From an uncultured Lachnospiraceae bacterium (GTDB taxonomy: Bacteria > Bacillota > Clostridia > Lachnospirales > Lachnospiraceae), in contig CAMKQB010000014.1 of NCBI GenBank assembly GCA_946414825.1, positions 1 through 36,956 of the forward strand: a DNA stretch of 36,956 nucleotides, written 5' to 3'. Below, piece by piece: positions 1 through 7,952 of the stretch; positions within the stretch are counted from its first letter, which is position 1, and each line of letters starts with the position of its first letter. Both the position numbers and the translations under genes were made by a program. Under the pieces are notes generated by a model. It did not search any database. It saw only the letters and a list, made by a program, of their open reading frames with translations, and was not told the DNA's origin.

Positions 1-186
1 GAGCTCCTTGCTCAGAACTGGAACTATGATGGACAGTGTAATCCATTCCAGGCTAGCTACATTGATGAAGTAATCAAGACTCTTGAGAAGGGTGAGAAGC
101 CAGCAGAGAAGGTTATCATCATGGAAGAGAAGGGATTCGATGCTTCTTCAATCACACAGGATGATGTTGATAAATATGGTATCTAA
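1..186 (+). CDS. Sugar ABC transporter substrate-binding protein, 3' end only
   Basis: The last 61 codons of an open frame run from the left edge to a TAA stop. The visible C-terminus contains QNWNYDGQCNPFQASYIDEV and ends in DDVDKYGI. It is followed directly by a CUT2-type ATPase and two permeases, so by position it should be the periplasmic-type lipid-anchored binding protein of the same importer. A C-terminal lobe rich in short charged helices fits the periplasmic-binding-protein-like fold of this family. The lipobox and the ligand-binding residues lie outside the window, so substrate cannot be judged. It is truncated only by the window edge. The family call rests mainly on context. Confidence 0.7.
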   Translation, partial: ELLAQNWNYDGQCNPFQASYIDEVIKTLEKGEKPAEKVIIMEEKGFDASSITQDDVDKYGI

Positions 187-211
187 TTAAGAAACCTTTA
201 TACATGGGTGT

Positions 212-245
212 GGGGGTGCGGCATTAATCTCAATGTTGCGCCCTC
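212..245 (+). promoter_or_regulatory. Intercistronic hairpin between binding-protein and ATPase genes
   Basis: GGGTGCGGCATT (214-225) pairs with AATGTTGCGCCC (232-243) around a 6-nt loop, with three G-U pairs, and can be extended by two pairs on the outside. No T-run follows, so it is not a canonical terminator. Hairpins placed just after the binding-protein gene often protect its mRNA so that the binding protein is made in excess over the membrane subunits. I infer the same role here. Confidence 0.55.
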
Positions 246-293
246 GTGCTCTTTATAAGACACAAATTTTGATAATAAGAATGAGGTGAGGCT

Positions 294-1841
294 GTGAAAG
301 AGAATGCAGTTTTAGAACTACACAATATATATAAGATCTTTCCTGGTGTAAAAGCTCTTCAGGATGTAGACTTCACCCTTCGTGAGGGAGAGATACATGC
401 ACTCATGGGCGAGAATGGTGCAGGTAAGTCTACTCTCATTAAGGTCATAACAGGAGTTTATGAGAAAGAGGAAGGAAAGATATTCCTCAAGGGTAATGAG
501 TCAGAGGTGAATATTCACTCTCCACAGGATGCGCAGAATCTTGGAATAAGTACAGTGTATCAGGAGATTACACTTTGTCCAAATCTTACAGTTGCAGAGA
601 ATATGTTCATAGGAAGAACTAAGAGCAAGTTTACAAACTGGAAGAAAATGAATGAGGAAGCGGACAGAATCCTAAAGTCTCTGGATATCGCAGTAAGTGC
701 GACTCAGCAACTGGCCAGCTGCTCTCTAGCTGTACAGCAGATGGTGGCTATAGCAAGAGCTGTCGATATGGAATGTAAGGTTCTGATTCTGGATGAACCA
801 ACTTCATCTCTGGATGAAAGCGAGGTTCAGAAGCTTTTCGGACTTATGAGAGATCTGAAGGCTAAGGGAGTAGGAATCATTTTTGTTACACATTTCCTTG
901 ATCAGGTATATGAGGTTTGCGACAAGATAACAGTTCTTCGGGATGGAAAGCTTGTTGGAGAATATGACATCAGTCAGCTTCCAAGAGTTGAGCTTGTTTC
1001 GAAGATGCTGGGTAAAGAACTTGATGATCTGTCAGATATCAAGGAAGAATCTGCAGAGGCAGAAGTAAAGAGTGACGAGGTTCCTGTTTTTGAGGCTAAA
1101 GGACTTCAGTCAAATGCAGGTATTAAGCCATTTGATTTCCATATCCAGAAGGGTGAGGTGAATGGCTTCACTGGTCTTCTAGGATCTGGACGAAGTGAAT
1201 GTGTTAGAGCAATCTTTGGAGCGGACCGTGTTATCGCAGGTAAAGTCAAGAAAAATGGTAAGGATATCAAGATATCTAAACCAATCGATGCAATGAAGAA
1301 TGGAATAGCTTATCTGCCTGAGGATAGAAAGGTTGATGGCATCGTAGGAGACTTATCAGTTAGAGAAAATATCATTCTGGCAGCTCAGGTGCTTAGAGGT
1401 TTCTTCAGACCATTTTCAAAGGCTGAAACCTATAAGCTTGCAGATGAATACATTAAGCTTCTGGATATTAAAACTGCTTCGGCTGATACGCCTATCAAAT
1501 CTCTTTCGGGTGGTAATCAGCAGAAGGTTATCGTAGCCAGATGGCTGCTAATGCATCCTGAATATCTGATACTTGATGAGCCTACTCGAGGTATTGACGT
1601 AGGAACCAAGGTAGATATTCAGAAACTTGTACTTAAGCTTGCATCAGAAGGAATGAGTATTACATTTATCTCCTCTGAAACAGACGAGATGCTGAGAACC
1701 TGTTCAAGACTCATAGTAATGAGAGATAGAAAGGTTGTTGGCGAACTTAAGGGCGCAGAGCTGACTCAGAGTGGAATCATGAAGACCATTGCTGGTGGCG
1801 AAAAACAAACAGTAGAGGAAGGAGGAGAGAGCAATGAATAA
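294..1841 (+). CDS. ytfR: CUT2-family sugar ABC transporter ATPase (YtfR/RbsA/XylG-like)
   Basis: This is a cytoplasmic ATPase of 515 residues with two fused nucleotide-binding domains, the length normal for the RbsA/XylG/YtfR group. The first half has a full Walker A (GENGAGKST, residues 39-47), a weakened signature (CSLAVQQM) and Walker B (VLILDEPTSSLD). The second half has a degenerate P-loop (GLLGSGRSE), a good signature (LSGGNQQKV) and Walker B (LILDEPTRGID). Such asymmetry is usual in this family. The start is GTG at 294, behind GAGGTGAGG; no earlier ATG fits. Its end overlaps the first permease by 8 nt, suggesting translational coupling. One ATPase with two different permeases matches the E. 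coli YtfQ-YtfR-YtfT-YjfF galactofuranose system, but the true substrate here is unknown. Confidence 0.9.
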   Translation: MKENAVLELHNIYKIFPGVKALQDVDFTLREGEIHALMGENGAGKSTLIKVITGVYEKEEGKIFLKGNESEVNIHSPQDAQNLGISTVYQEITLCPNLTVAENMFIGRTKSKFTNWKKMNEEADRILKSLDIAVSATQQLASCSLAVQQMVAIARAVDMECKVLILDEPTSSLDESEVQKLFGLMRDLKAKGVGIIFVTHFLDQVYEVCDKITVLRDGKLVGEYDISQLPRVELVSKMLGKELDDLSDIKEESAEAEVKSDEVPVFEAKGLQSNAGIKPFDFHIQKGEVNGFTGLLGSGRSECVRAIFGADRVIAGKVKKNGKDIKISKPIDAMKNGIAYLPEDRKVDGIVGDLSVRENIILAAQVLRGFFRPFSKAETYKLADEYIKLLDIKTASADTPIKSLSGGNQQKVIVARWLLMHPEYLILDEPTRGIDVGTKVDIQKLVLKLASEGMSITFISSETDEMLRTCSRLIVMRDRKVVGELKGAELTQSGIMKTIAGGEKQTVEEGGESNE

Positions 1842-2892
1842 GAAAAAGGTATTCAATAAACAGCTGCTTATACCTATAGTGGCTATACTTGCGCTGGCTT
1901 TGTTCAACCTTTTTGTTGATCCATCCTTCTTCAAAATAACACTTGGAACAAATAGTGCAGGCGATCCGGTTCTCTCTGGATATCTAATAACCATACTCGA
2001 TTATGGTTCAGAGCTTGCAATACTTGCTATAGGAATGACGCTTGTAACTGCTGCATCGGGTGGACAGGATATCTCAGTTGGTGCAACTATAGCTATTGCA
2101 GGAAGTGTGATTCTTAGAGTTCTTTGTGGAACGAATTCAAGACCTGATGAGCTTCAGGCTCCTATAATTGTTGCATTCCTTGTGGCATGTGTAGTAGCGA
2201 TGCTCTTCGGTGCATTTAACGGAATTCTCGTTGCTTACTTCAAGATACAACCGATGGTTGCGACACTGATACTCTTCACGGCAGGTCGTTCTATAGCAGC
2301 CTGGATCAATAACAACGAGCTTCCAATTATTAGTGATCCAAAGTTTGGATATTTCGGTGGATATATTCCTGGAGTGCCGATTCCAACACCATTCTTCATA
2401 GCTATGATCTCTGTTATCGTAGTTATGCTGGTGCTGAAGTTCACTACTCTTGGTCTGTATACTCAGTCAGTTGGTATAAATGAGAGCTCATCCAGACTGA
2501 ATGGTATCAATCCTCAGTTTATCAAGTTCCTGACATTTGTTATTCTTGGGCTCTGTGTAGCAGTTGCCGGTCTCATCAAGGTTAGTAGACTATCAACTAT
2601 CAACTACTCAGTTATTGCAAAGGATATAGAGATGGATGCAATCCTTGCGGTTGCGCTTGGCGGAAATGCACTTAGTGGTGGTAAGTTCAACATGCCGGCT
2701 TCAATACTAGGCGCATATGTTATTCAGTTCCTTACAACAACTTTATATAAGATGAATGTTAATTCAGATGCCCTGTCCGCTTATAAGGCAATAGTCGTTA
2801 TAATTCTAGTTGTAGTAAGTTCTCCGGCAGTTCGCAAGGCGTTTTCACAGTCTGCTAGCAAAATAAAATCTACGAAGAAGGAGGTGGCTTAA
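1834..2892 (+). CDS. ytfT: Sugar ABC transporter permease 1 (YtfT-like)
   Basis: This is an integral membrane permease of 352 residues with about eight to ten hydrophobic segments, in the RbsC/XylH/YtfT family (BPD_transp_2 type). Family landmarks are visible: GMTLVTAASGGQDISVGA near residue 75 and ALGGNALSGGKFNMP near residue 280, the latter being the usual region contacting the ATPase. The ATG lies behind GAAGGAGGAGAG, inside the end of the ATPase gene. The next permease starts one base after its stop, so the two are certainly co-translated. It probably forms a heterodimeric channel with that permease. Substrate is not readable from the sequence. Confidence 0.88.
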   Translation: MNKKKVFNKQLLIPIVAILALALFNLFVDPSFFKITLGTNSAGDPVLSGYLITILDYGSELAILAIGMTLVTAASGGQDISVGATIAIAGSVILRVLCGTNSRPDELQAPIIVAFLVACVVAMLFGAFNGILVAYFKIQPMVATLILFTAGRSIAAWINNNELPIISDPKFGYFGGYIPGVPIPTPFFIAMISVIVVMLVLKFTTLGLYTQSVGINESSSRLNGINPQFIKFLTFVILGLCVAVAGLIKVSRLSTINYSVIAKDIEMDAILAVALGGNALSGGKFNMPASILGAYVIQFLTTTLYKMNVNSDALSAYKAIVVIILVVVSSPAVRKAFSQSASKIKSTKKEVA

Positions 2893-2893
2893 A

Positions 2894-3952
2894 ATGCCTG
2901 AGAAGAAGAAAAGTGGTATAGGTGCCATAATCTCCAGATGGTTTGGAAGAACCAGTGATACAAATCTCCTTCTTACTATCACGATAGTAGTATTTTTCTT
3001 GATGTATATAGGTGCTATCATTTTCCAGGGAGAAGGATTTCTGAAGCCACAGACATTTTTCAACATTTTAAATGCAAATGCTGCGCTTATCATTACATCA
3101 GTTGGACTTAGTATCGTAATGATCTGCGGTGGTATCGATATATCCGTCGGTGGTGTAGTTGCTCTTGTAAGTATGAGCTGCGCTGTATTTCTAGATTTCC
3201 ATAATGGAAGCGTGCTTGGAGCTATCGCAATCGCTCTTGGTATAGGACTTGCATTTGGACTTGTACAGGGCTTCCTTGTAGCATATTTAGATATTCAGCC
3301 ATTCATCGTTACTCTGGCGGGAATGTTCTTCGCCCGAGGTATGACCACCATAGTTCATACAGCTCCCTTCAACGTAGAGAATGAAGAGTTCGTTGCACTT
3401 AAAGAAACAAGAGTTATAGTTCCTGGTTTTGGTTCTGTTAATAAGCTGGGTAACTATGTAAATGCTTACGTAGAAGTAGGAGTTATAGTAGCATTACTTA
3501 TTGTTCTTATATTCTTCGTAGTACTTAGATGGACAAACCTTGGTAGAGCATTTTACGCTGTTGGCGGTAATAGCCAGAGCGCTTTGATGCTGGGTGTAAA
3601 TGTAAAAAGAACTAAGTTCCTGTCACACCTTATCTGTGGTGTGCTTGCAGGAATCGCAGGTTTTGTATATTTCATGCATGTTGGTTCTGGTTCAGCATCA
3701 CATGCAAGTGGAATGGAGATGAATGCGATAGCATCATCAATCATCGGAGGAACAATGCTTTCAGGTGGTGTTGGTAATATTATCGGAACCCTCTTCGGAG
3801 TATTATCACTATCAACTATTCAGAACATAGTTTCCTCTGCAGGTCTGGATCAAGCTTGGTGGACAGGTATAACAATAGCAGCTATGCTTTGCCTCTTCCT
3901 TGTAATCCAGTCAATAGTTATCTCAAATAAAAAGAAACTTCTTACAAAATAA
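2894..3952 (+). CDS. yjfF: Sugar ABC transporter permease 2 (YjfF-like)
   Basis: This is a second membrane permease of the same family, also 352 residues, but clearly diverged from the first rather than a recent duplicate. It has the conserved SVGLSIVMICGGIDISVGGV segment near residue 70 and the C-terminal IIGGTMLSGGVGNIIGT loop near residue 290. The AAGGAGG ribosome binding site is inside the last codons of the preceding gene and the ATG follows its stop by one base. A strong terminator 12 bases downstream closes the operon. The pair of unlike permeases is the feature that points to the YtfT/YjfF arrangement instead of a ribose-type homodimer. Confidence 0.88.
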   Translation: MPEKKKSGIGAIISRWFGRTSDTNLLLTITIVVFFLMYIGAIIFQGEGFLKPQTFFNILNANAALIITSVGLSIVMICGGIDISVGGVVALVSMSCAVFLDFHNGSVLGAIAIALGIGLAFGLVQGFLVAYLDIQPFIVTLAGMFFARGMTTIVHTAPFNVENEEFVALKETRVIVPGFGSVNKLGNYVNAYVEVGVIVALLIVLIFFVVLRWTNLGRAFYAVGGNSQSALMLGVNVKRTKFLSHLICGVLAGIAGFVYFMHVGSGSASHASGMEMNAIASSIIGGTMLSGGVGNIIGTLFGVLSLSTIQNIVSSAGLDQAWWTGITIAAMLCLFLVIQSIVISNKKKLLTK

Positions 3953-3964
3953 TCCCATGTGCAT

Positions 3965-4004
3965 ATGAGGCCAGTAGGAACCGTTCCTGCTGGCCTCATT
4001 TTTC
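3965..4004 (+). terminator. Rho-independent terminator of the sugar ABC operon
   Basis: A 16-bp stem (ATGAGGCCAGTAGGAA with TTCCTGCTGGCCTCAT, one G-U pair) closes on a 3-nt CCG loop and is followed by TTTTCT. It begins 12 nt after the permease stop codon. Confidence 0.95.
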
Positions 4005-4006
4005 TG

Positions 4007-4035
4007 TTGTTATGGGGAAGGGGGTGGTGTAAAAT
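4007..4035 (+). promoter_or_regulatory. Sigma-A promoter for the HAD phosphatase gene
   Basis: TTGTTA (4007-4012), a 17-nt spacer and TAAAAT (4030-4035) lie between the preceding terminator and the gene, about 37 nt before the start codon. The spacer is unusually G-rich. The promoter is predicted by eye only. Confidence 0.6.
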
Positions 4036-4071
4036 TAGGAATGAATTGTTCGTTTAGAAAAGGAGGTAAGT

Positions 4072-4935
4072 ATGGGGGATATAAAAGAAACTGTACTGGC
4101 TATTTGTTATGATTTTGATAAGACACTTTCGCCTACGGATATGCAGGCACAGGGCTATATTCAGTCGGTTGGATATGATGTAGAAGAGTTTTGGGAGAAA
4201 ACAAATGCTCTCGCCCAGGCAAACGAAATGGACAGCAATCTTGCCTATATGTATGTGATGATGGATGAGGCGAGAGGACGCCTTCTGTTTAATCGAGAGA
4301 AGCTGGAGGAGTATGGAAGCAGGGTTCAGCTTTTTCCAGGTGTAGATGGCTGGTTTGGCAGGATAAATGAATATGGTAAAGAGAGAAATGTAAAGGTTGA
4401 ACATTACATCATTTCATCAGGTCTTAAGGAAATGATAGATGGCACAAGCATCGCTAAGAAGGGGGCATTTACCAAGGTTTATGCCAGCAGCTTTTATTAT
4501 GATGATAGAGGCATGGCAGTGTGGCCGGCGCAGGTGATAAATTATACCAACAAGACACAGTTCCTTTTCAGAATAGAAAAGGGTGTGCTGGATATAAATG
4601 ACGAAGCCGTAAATGAATATTTTGAGCCTGAAAATATGAGGGTTCCTTTTAGAAATATGGTCTATATAGGAGATAGTGATACAGACATTCCTTGTATGAA
4701 GCTTGTCAATATAAATGGAGGGCATTCAATAGGTGTTTATAATCCTGAAAACCAGAATAAGGACCGCGTTCATAAAATGCTGAGGGATAATCGTATCAGA
4801 TATTTTGCTCCTGCGGACTATTCAGAGGGAGCTGAGATAGATAAGCTTCTAAAGGCCATAATTGATAAGACAGCAGCCTACGAAATACTGGAAGCTAAAC
4901 ATGTACGAGATAAGCATGAATCTTACGATAAATAA
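4072..4935 (+). CDS. HAD-superfamily hydrolase (phosphatase-like)
   Basis: This is a soluble protein of 287 residues with the haloacid dehalogenase catalytic set. Motif I is DFDKT at residues 14-18 (nucleophile D14, acid/base D16), motif II is the YIISSG stretch near residue 115, and motif IV is GDSDTDIP near residue 200 with paired acidic residues for Mg2+. A long insert between motifs I and II forms a helical cap. The layout resembles PSP/SerB-type or HAD-IB phosphatases, but I cannot name the substrate. The start ATG follows AAAGGAGG at proper spacing. It appears to be a single-gene unit: a promoter lies just upstream and a new promoter with riboswitch starts 25 bases downstream. Confidence 0.8.
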   Translation: MGDIKETVLAICYDFDKTLSPTDMQAQGYIQSVGYDVEEFWEKTNALAQANEMDSNLAYMYVMMDEARGRLLFNREKLEEYGSRVQLFPGVDGWFGRINEYGKERNVKVEHYIISSGLKEMIDGTSIAKKGAFTKVYASSFYYDDRGMAVWPAQVINYTNKTQFLFRIEKGVLDINDEAVNEYFEPENMRVPFRNMVYIGDSDTDIPCMKLVNINGGHSIGVYNPENQNKDRVHKMLRDNRIRYFAPADYSEGAEIDKLLKAIIDKTAAYEILEAKHVRDKHESYDK

Positions 4936-4959
4936 GGCGATTTTTAGCTATTTTGAATA

Positions 4960-4988
4960 TTGACTTTGAACATGGCTATATGTAGAAT
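4960..4988 (+). promoter_or_regulatory. Sigma-A promoter of the purine (ZTP-controlled) operon
   Basis: TTGACT (4960-4965), a 17-nt spacer and TAGAAT (4983-4988) place the transcription start near 4995, right at the 5' edge of the riboswitch aptamer. Confidence 0.75.
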
Positions 4989-4996
4989 AGATTGTA

Positions 4997-5072
4997 GCTG
5001 TGTAACTGACGGATTTGAGTGGAGTTTACCACGGGAAGCACAGTATATAGATGAAAAACCGGCCGTCTGGGT
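4997..5072 (+). ncRNA. ZTP (ZMP; pfl motif) riboswitch aptamer
   Basis: The leader carries the hallmark pieces of the pfl motif in order. GTAACTGACGG is followed by a GTGG/CCAC hairpin, then the conserved CCACGGGAAGCAC block. A short linker leads to the 3' domain CCGGCCGTCTGGG. P1 forms between CTGTG (4998-5002) and CACAG (5039-5043). The class binds ZMP/ZTP, the AICAR derivatives that build up when 10-formyl-tetrahydrofolate is short, and commonly switches on purH and one-carbon genes. The gene just downstream belongs to the AICAR-to-IMP steps, so identity and context agree. The 3' half of the aptamer also forms the 5' arm of a terminator, which gives an ON switch: ligand-bound aptamer blocks termination. 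Confidence 0.9.
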
Positions 5073-5095
5073 AAATGTTTGCCCAGATGGCTTTT
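5062..5095 (+). terminator. Riboswitch-controlled intrinsic terminator
   Basis: GCCGTCTGGG (5062-5071) pairs with CCCAGATGGC (5082-5091) around a 10-nt loop, followed by TTTT. Its 5' arm is the same sequence that completes the ZTP aptamer, so terminator and aptamer are mutually exclusive. Confidence 0.85.
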
Positions 5096-5151
5096 ATTCT
5101 AAAAAGAAGTATTTGGGAATAAATATAAAACCAATTTGAAGGAGGAATGAA

Positions 5152-5865
5152 ATGAAAAGAGTTGATTTAGCAGCAGAAATCGGAGCAACCAGCTATCCAG
5201 GAAGAGGTATCGTTATTGGATGTACTCCAGATGGTAAGAAGGCAGCAATTGCTTACTTTATTATGGGACGTTCTGAGAACAGTCGTAACAGAGTATTCGT
5301 AACAGAAGGCGAGGGGATCAGAACTGAAGCATTTGATCCAGCAAAGCTTGAGGATCCAAGCCTTATCATATATGCACCAGTAAGAGTTCGTGGTACAGAT
5401 ACTATCGTAACAAATGGTGATCAGACAGATACTATTTTCGAGAATATGGAGCAGGGAGATACCTTTGAGGAGTCTCTTAGAAATCGTGAGTTCGAGCCAG
5501 ATGCTCCTAACTATACACCTAGAATATCTGGTGTACTTCATGTAGAAGATGGATACACATATGAGATGTCTATCCTTAAGTCAAATAACGGTGATCCAGA
5601 TCAGTGCTTGAGATTCACATTTAGCTATGATAATCCAAAGGCTGGTGAGGGACATTTCATTCACACATATATGGGCGACGGAAATCCACTTCCAAGCTAT
5701 GAGGGAGAGCCAACACCTGTTGAAATTAAGACGGATGACCTAGATACATTTACAGAAACAGTTTGGAACGCCCTTAATGAAGATAACAAAGTATCCCTCT
5801 TCACACGTTTTATCGATATTGAAACAGGTAAAGTAGAAACCAAGATAGTAAATAAAAATAATTAA
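5152..5865 (+). CDS. purO: IMP cyclohydrolase, PurO type
   Basis: The protein has 237 residues and begins with the landmark TSYPGRGIVIGCTPDGKKA, followed by YFIMGRSENSRNRVF near residues 37-52. These are typical of the PurO-like IMP cyclohydrolase family first known from archaea (PF07826). It should close the ring of FAICAR to give IMP, the last step of de novo purine synthesis, in the cytoplasm. The start ATG follows GAAGGAGGAATGAA. It is the first gene behind the ZTP riboswitch and 57 bases ahead of a free-standing AICAR formyltransferase, so the two genes supply the activities normally fused in PurH. The family call is by motif; a divergent Ntn-hydrolase of other function is possible but unlikely in this setting. 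Confidence 0.85.
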   Translation: MKRVDLAAEIGATSYPGRGIVIGCTPDGKKAAIAYFIMGRSENSRNRVFVTEGEGIRTEAFDPAKLEDPSLIIYAPVRVRGTDTIVTNGDQTDTIFENMEQGDTFEESLRNREFEPDAPNYTPRISGVLHVEDGYTYEMSILKSNNGDPDQCLRFTFSYDNPKAGEGHFIHTYMGDGNPLPSYEGEPTPVEIKTDDLDTFTETVWNALNEDNKVSLFTRFIDIETGKVETKIVNKNN

Positions 5866-5922
5866 ATTAATATACTATTTGCATAATTATAAGTGAGCCG
5901 TAAATAAAAAGGAGAATATAAA

Positions 5923-7101
5923 ATGAACGAATTAGAACTTAAGTATGGATGTAACCCAAATCAGAAGCCTTCTAGAGTTTTCATGAAGGACGGAAGTGAT
6001 CTTCCCTTTACAGTACTTTGTGGTAAGCCAGGATATATAAATCTTCTGGATGCCTTCAATGGTTATCAGTTAGTTAAAGAACTGAAGAAGGCAACTAACC
6101 TTCCAGCTGCTACATCTTTCAAGCATGTTTCTCCAGCAGGTGCTGCTGTAGGTCTTCCTCTTACAGATGTAGAGAAGAAGATATACTGGGTAGAGGATAT
6201 GGGAGAGCTTAGCCCACTTGCATGTGCATATGCTAGAGCAAGAGGTGCAGATAGAATGTCCTCTTTTGGTGATTTCATCTCACTTTCAGATGTATGTGAT
6301 GCTGATACAGCAAAGCTTGTAAAGAGAGAGGTTTCAGACGGAATCGTTGCTCCAGGATATACAGATGAAGCTCTTGAGATTCTTAAGTCTAAGAAGAACG
6401 GAAACTATTGCGTAATTCAGATAGATCCAAACTATACACCAGCTCCAAGTGAGACAAAGGATGTATACGGAGTTACATTTGAACAGGGAAGAAATGAGCT
6501 CGTTATCGATGACAACTTCTTCTCAAATATTGTTACAGAAGCTAAGGAGCTTCCTGACTCAGCTAAGATCGATCTTACTATCGCAATGATTACTCTTAAG
6601 TATACACAGTCAAACTCAGTATGCTATGTAAAGAATGGCGCTGCTATCGGTATCGGTGCTGGACAGCAGTCACGTATCCATTGTACAAGACTTGCAGGTG
6701 ACAAGGCTGATAAGTGGTTCCTTCGTCAGTCCCCTCAGGTTCTTAACCTGCCTTTCAAGGCTGATATCAGAAGAGCTGATAGAGATAATACAATTGATGT
6801 ATATATCAGTGATGATTATGAGGATGTAATTGGTGAAGGCGAGTGGCAGAAGTACTTCACAGAGAAGCCTGCTGTTTTCACAAGAGAAGAGAGAAAAGAA
6901 TGGCTTAAGAAGAACACAGGAGTATCCGTTGGTTCTGATGCTTTCTTCCCATTTGGAGATAATGTTGAGAGAGCTCACAGAAGTGGTGTTGAGTTCATTG
7001 CTCAGCCAGGTGGATCAATCAGAGATGATAATGTAATTGAAACCTGTAACAAGTATGGAATAGTAATGAGCTTCACAGGTATCAGACTTTTCCATCACTA
7101 A
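5923..7101 (+). CDS. purH: Free-standing AICAR formyltransferase (PurH C-terminal-domain type)
   Basis: The protein has 392 residues and corresponds to the transformylase half of PurH/ATIC without the cyclohydrolase half. It transfers the formyl group of 10-formyl-THF to AICAR. The catalytic Lys-His pair lies in SFKHVSPAGAA (near residues 65-75). YARARGADRMSSFGDF, REVSDGIVAPGY, KYTQSNSVCY and GIGAGQQSRIHCTRLAGDKA are all intact, as is the RLFHH C-terminus. From memory these segments resemble the animal ATIC transformylase domain more than E. coli PurH, which has KHxNPCGxA at the catalytic site. It lies 57 bases behind purO, with an AAAAGGAGA site. Most likely it is co-transcribed with purO under ZTP control. 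No cyclohydrolase remnant is visible upstream in frame. Confidence 0.93.
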   Translation: MNELELKYGCNPNQKPSRVFMKDGSDLPFTVLCGKPGYINLLDAFNGYQLVKELKKATNLPAATSFKHVSPAGAAVGLPLTDVEKKIYWVEDMGELSPLACAYARARGADRMSSFGDFISLSDVCDADTAKLVKREVSDGIVAPGYTDEALEILKSKKNGNYCVIQIDPNYTPAPSETKDVYGVTFEQGRNELVIDDNFFSNIVTEAKELPDSAKIDLTIAMITLKYTQSNSVCYVKNGAAIGIGAGQQSRIHCTRLAGDKADKWFLRQSPQVLNLPFKADIRRADRDNTIDVYISDDYEDVIGEGEWQKYFTEKPAVFTREERKEWLKKNTGVSVGSDAFFPFGDNVERAHRSGVEFIAQPGGSIRDDNVIETCNKYGIVMSFTGIRLFHH

Positions 7102-7128
7102 AAAAACTCCTGTAAAGGAAATGTTAAA

Positions 7129-7941
7129 ATGCTTAGATATGAGGATATACAAGATATATCTGATGGCAATATATATGAGCCGGAGGATGAGGTGCTGCTA
7201 GGCACAGGAGGCTGCAAGGGATGCAGTCATTGCTGTGAAACAGATATGGGTAAGTCAATAGTACTTACGCCGTATGACATTTACAACCTGTGTCGGGCTA
7301 GCGGTAAGAGCTTCGATGAACTGTTAGTTGGTTTCTATATAGAAATCTCCATGATAGACGGAGTGGCTCTTCCTCATCTAAAAATGGATAAGGGTTGCAA
7401 GTTCCTTGAAAATGGAAGATGTTTAGTACATACCTTGAGACCGGGAATCTGTAGACTCTTTCCTCTAGGCAGGATATATCAAAATGGCGACTTTAAATAT
7501 ATCCTTCAAGTAAAGGAATGTGTTGTCCAGGATAGAACCCCTGTTACTGTTAGAGAATGGCTGGGGATAGAGGATCTGGAGACTAATTCGAAATTCATAA
7601 ATAAGTGGCATAAATTTCTAGGATTTGAACAGAAAAAGGTAGCTGAGATTCGCGAGATGTCTGGATACGAAAGTAAAAGGATAAGTGAAATCGATGAAGG
7701 TGAGTTGGAAGTGTATGCTGGAATAGTTGGAGACGCTGAGAAGTGGGACGCTATGAAGGCGGAAGAATATAGAAAGTGGAAGGCGGAAGCGATAAGGGCT
7801 GAAGGCGAGATGAGAATCAAGGAAATAATGAAGCTTTGCCTAAAATATTTCTATATGGATCCATATGATTTTGAAAAAGATTTTTACACCGAATTTGACG
7901 AGCGAATGAAGAAGAGCCTATCAGCTATCAGAAAGAAATAA
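7129..7941 (+). CDS. YkgJ-family cysteine cluster protein (putative metal-cluster binding)
   Basis: This 270-residue protein carries an N-terminal CKGCSHCC cluster (residues 29-36) and a second set of cysteines in DKGCKF, GRCLVHTLRPGICRLFPLGR (near residues 87-113), plus a later KECV. This spacing is that of the YkgJ/UPF0153 family, thought to bind zinc or an iron-sulfur cluster; no reaction is established. The C-terminal 120 residues are highly charged and helical (many E, K, R), without a recognised domain. It starts 27 bases after the AICAR formyltransferase stop with AAAGGAAA in front and ends 11 bases before mnmA, so it is probably transcribed with both. Its neighbourhood to a tRNA-thiolation gene is suggestive but proves nothing. 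Confidence 0.75.
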   Translation: MLRYEDIQDISDGNIYEPEDEVLLGTGGCKGCSHCCETDMGKSIVLTPYDIYNLCRASGKSFDELLVGFYIEISMIDGVALPHLKMDKGCKFLENGRCLVHTLRPGICRLFPLGRIYQNGDFKYILQVKECVVQDRTPVTVREWLGIEDLETNSKFINKWHKFLGFEQKKVAEIREMSGYESKRISEIDEGELEVYAGIVGDAEKWDAMKAEEYRKWKAEAIRAEGEMRIKEIMKLCLKYFYMDPYDFEKDFYTEFDERMKKSLSAIRKK

Positions 7942-7952
7942 TTGAGGTAGAA

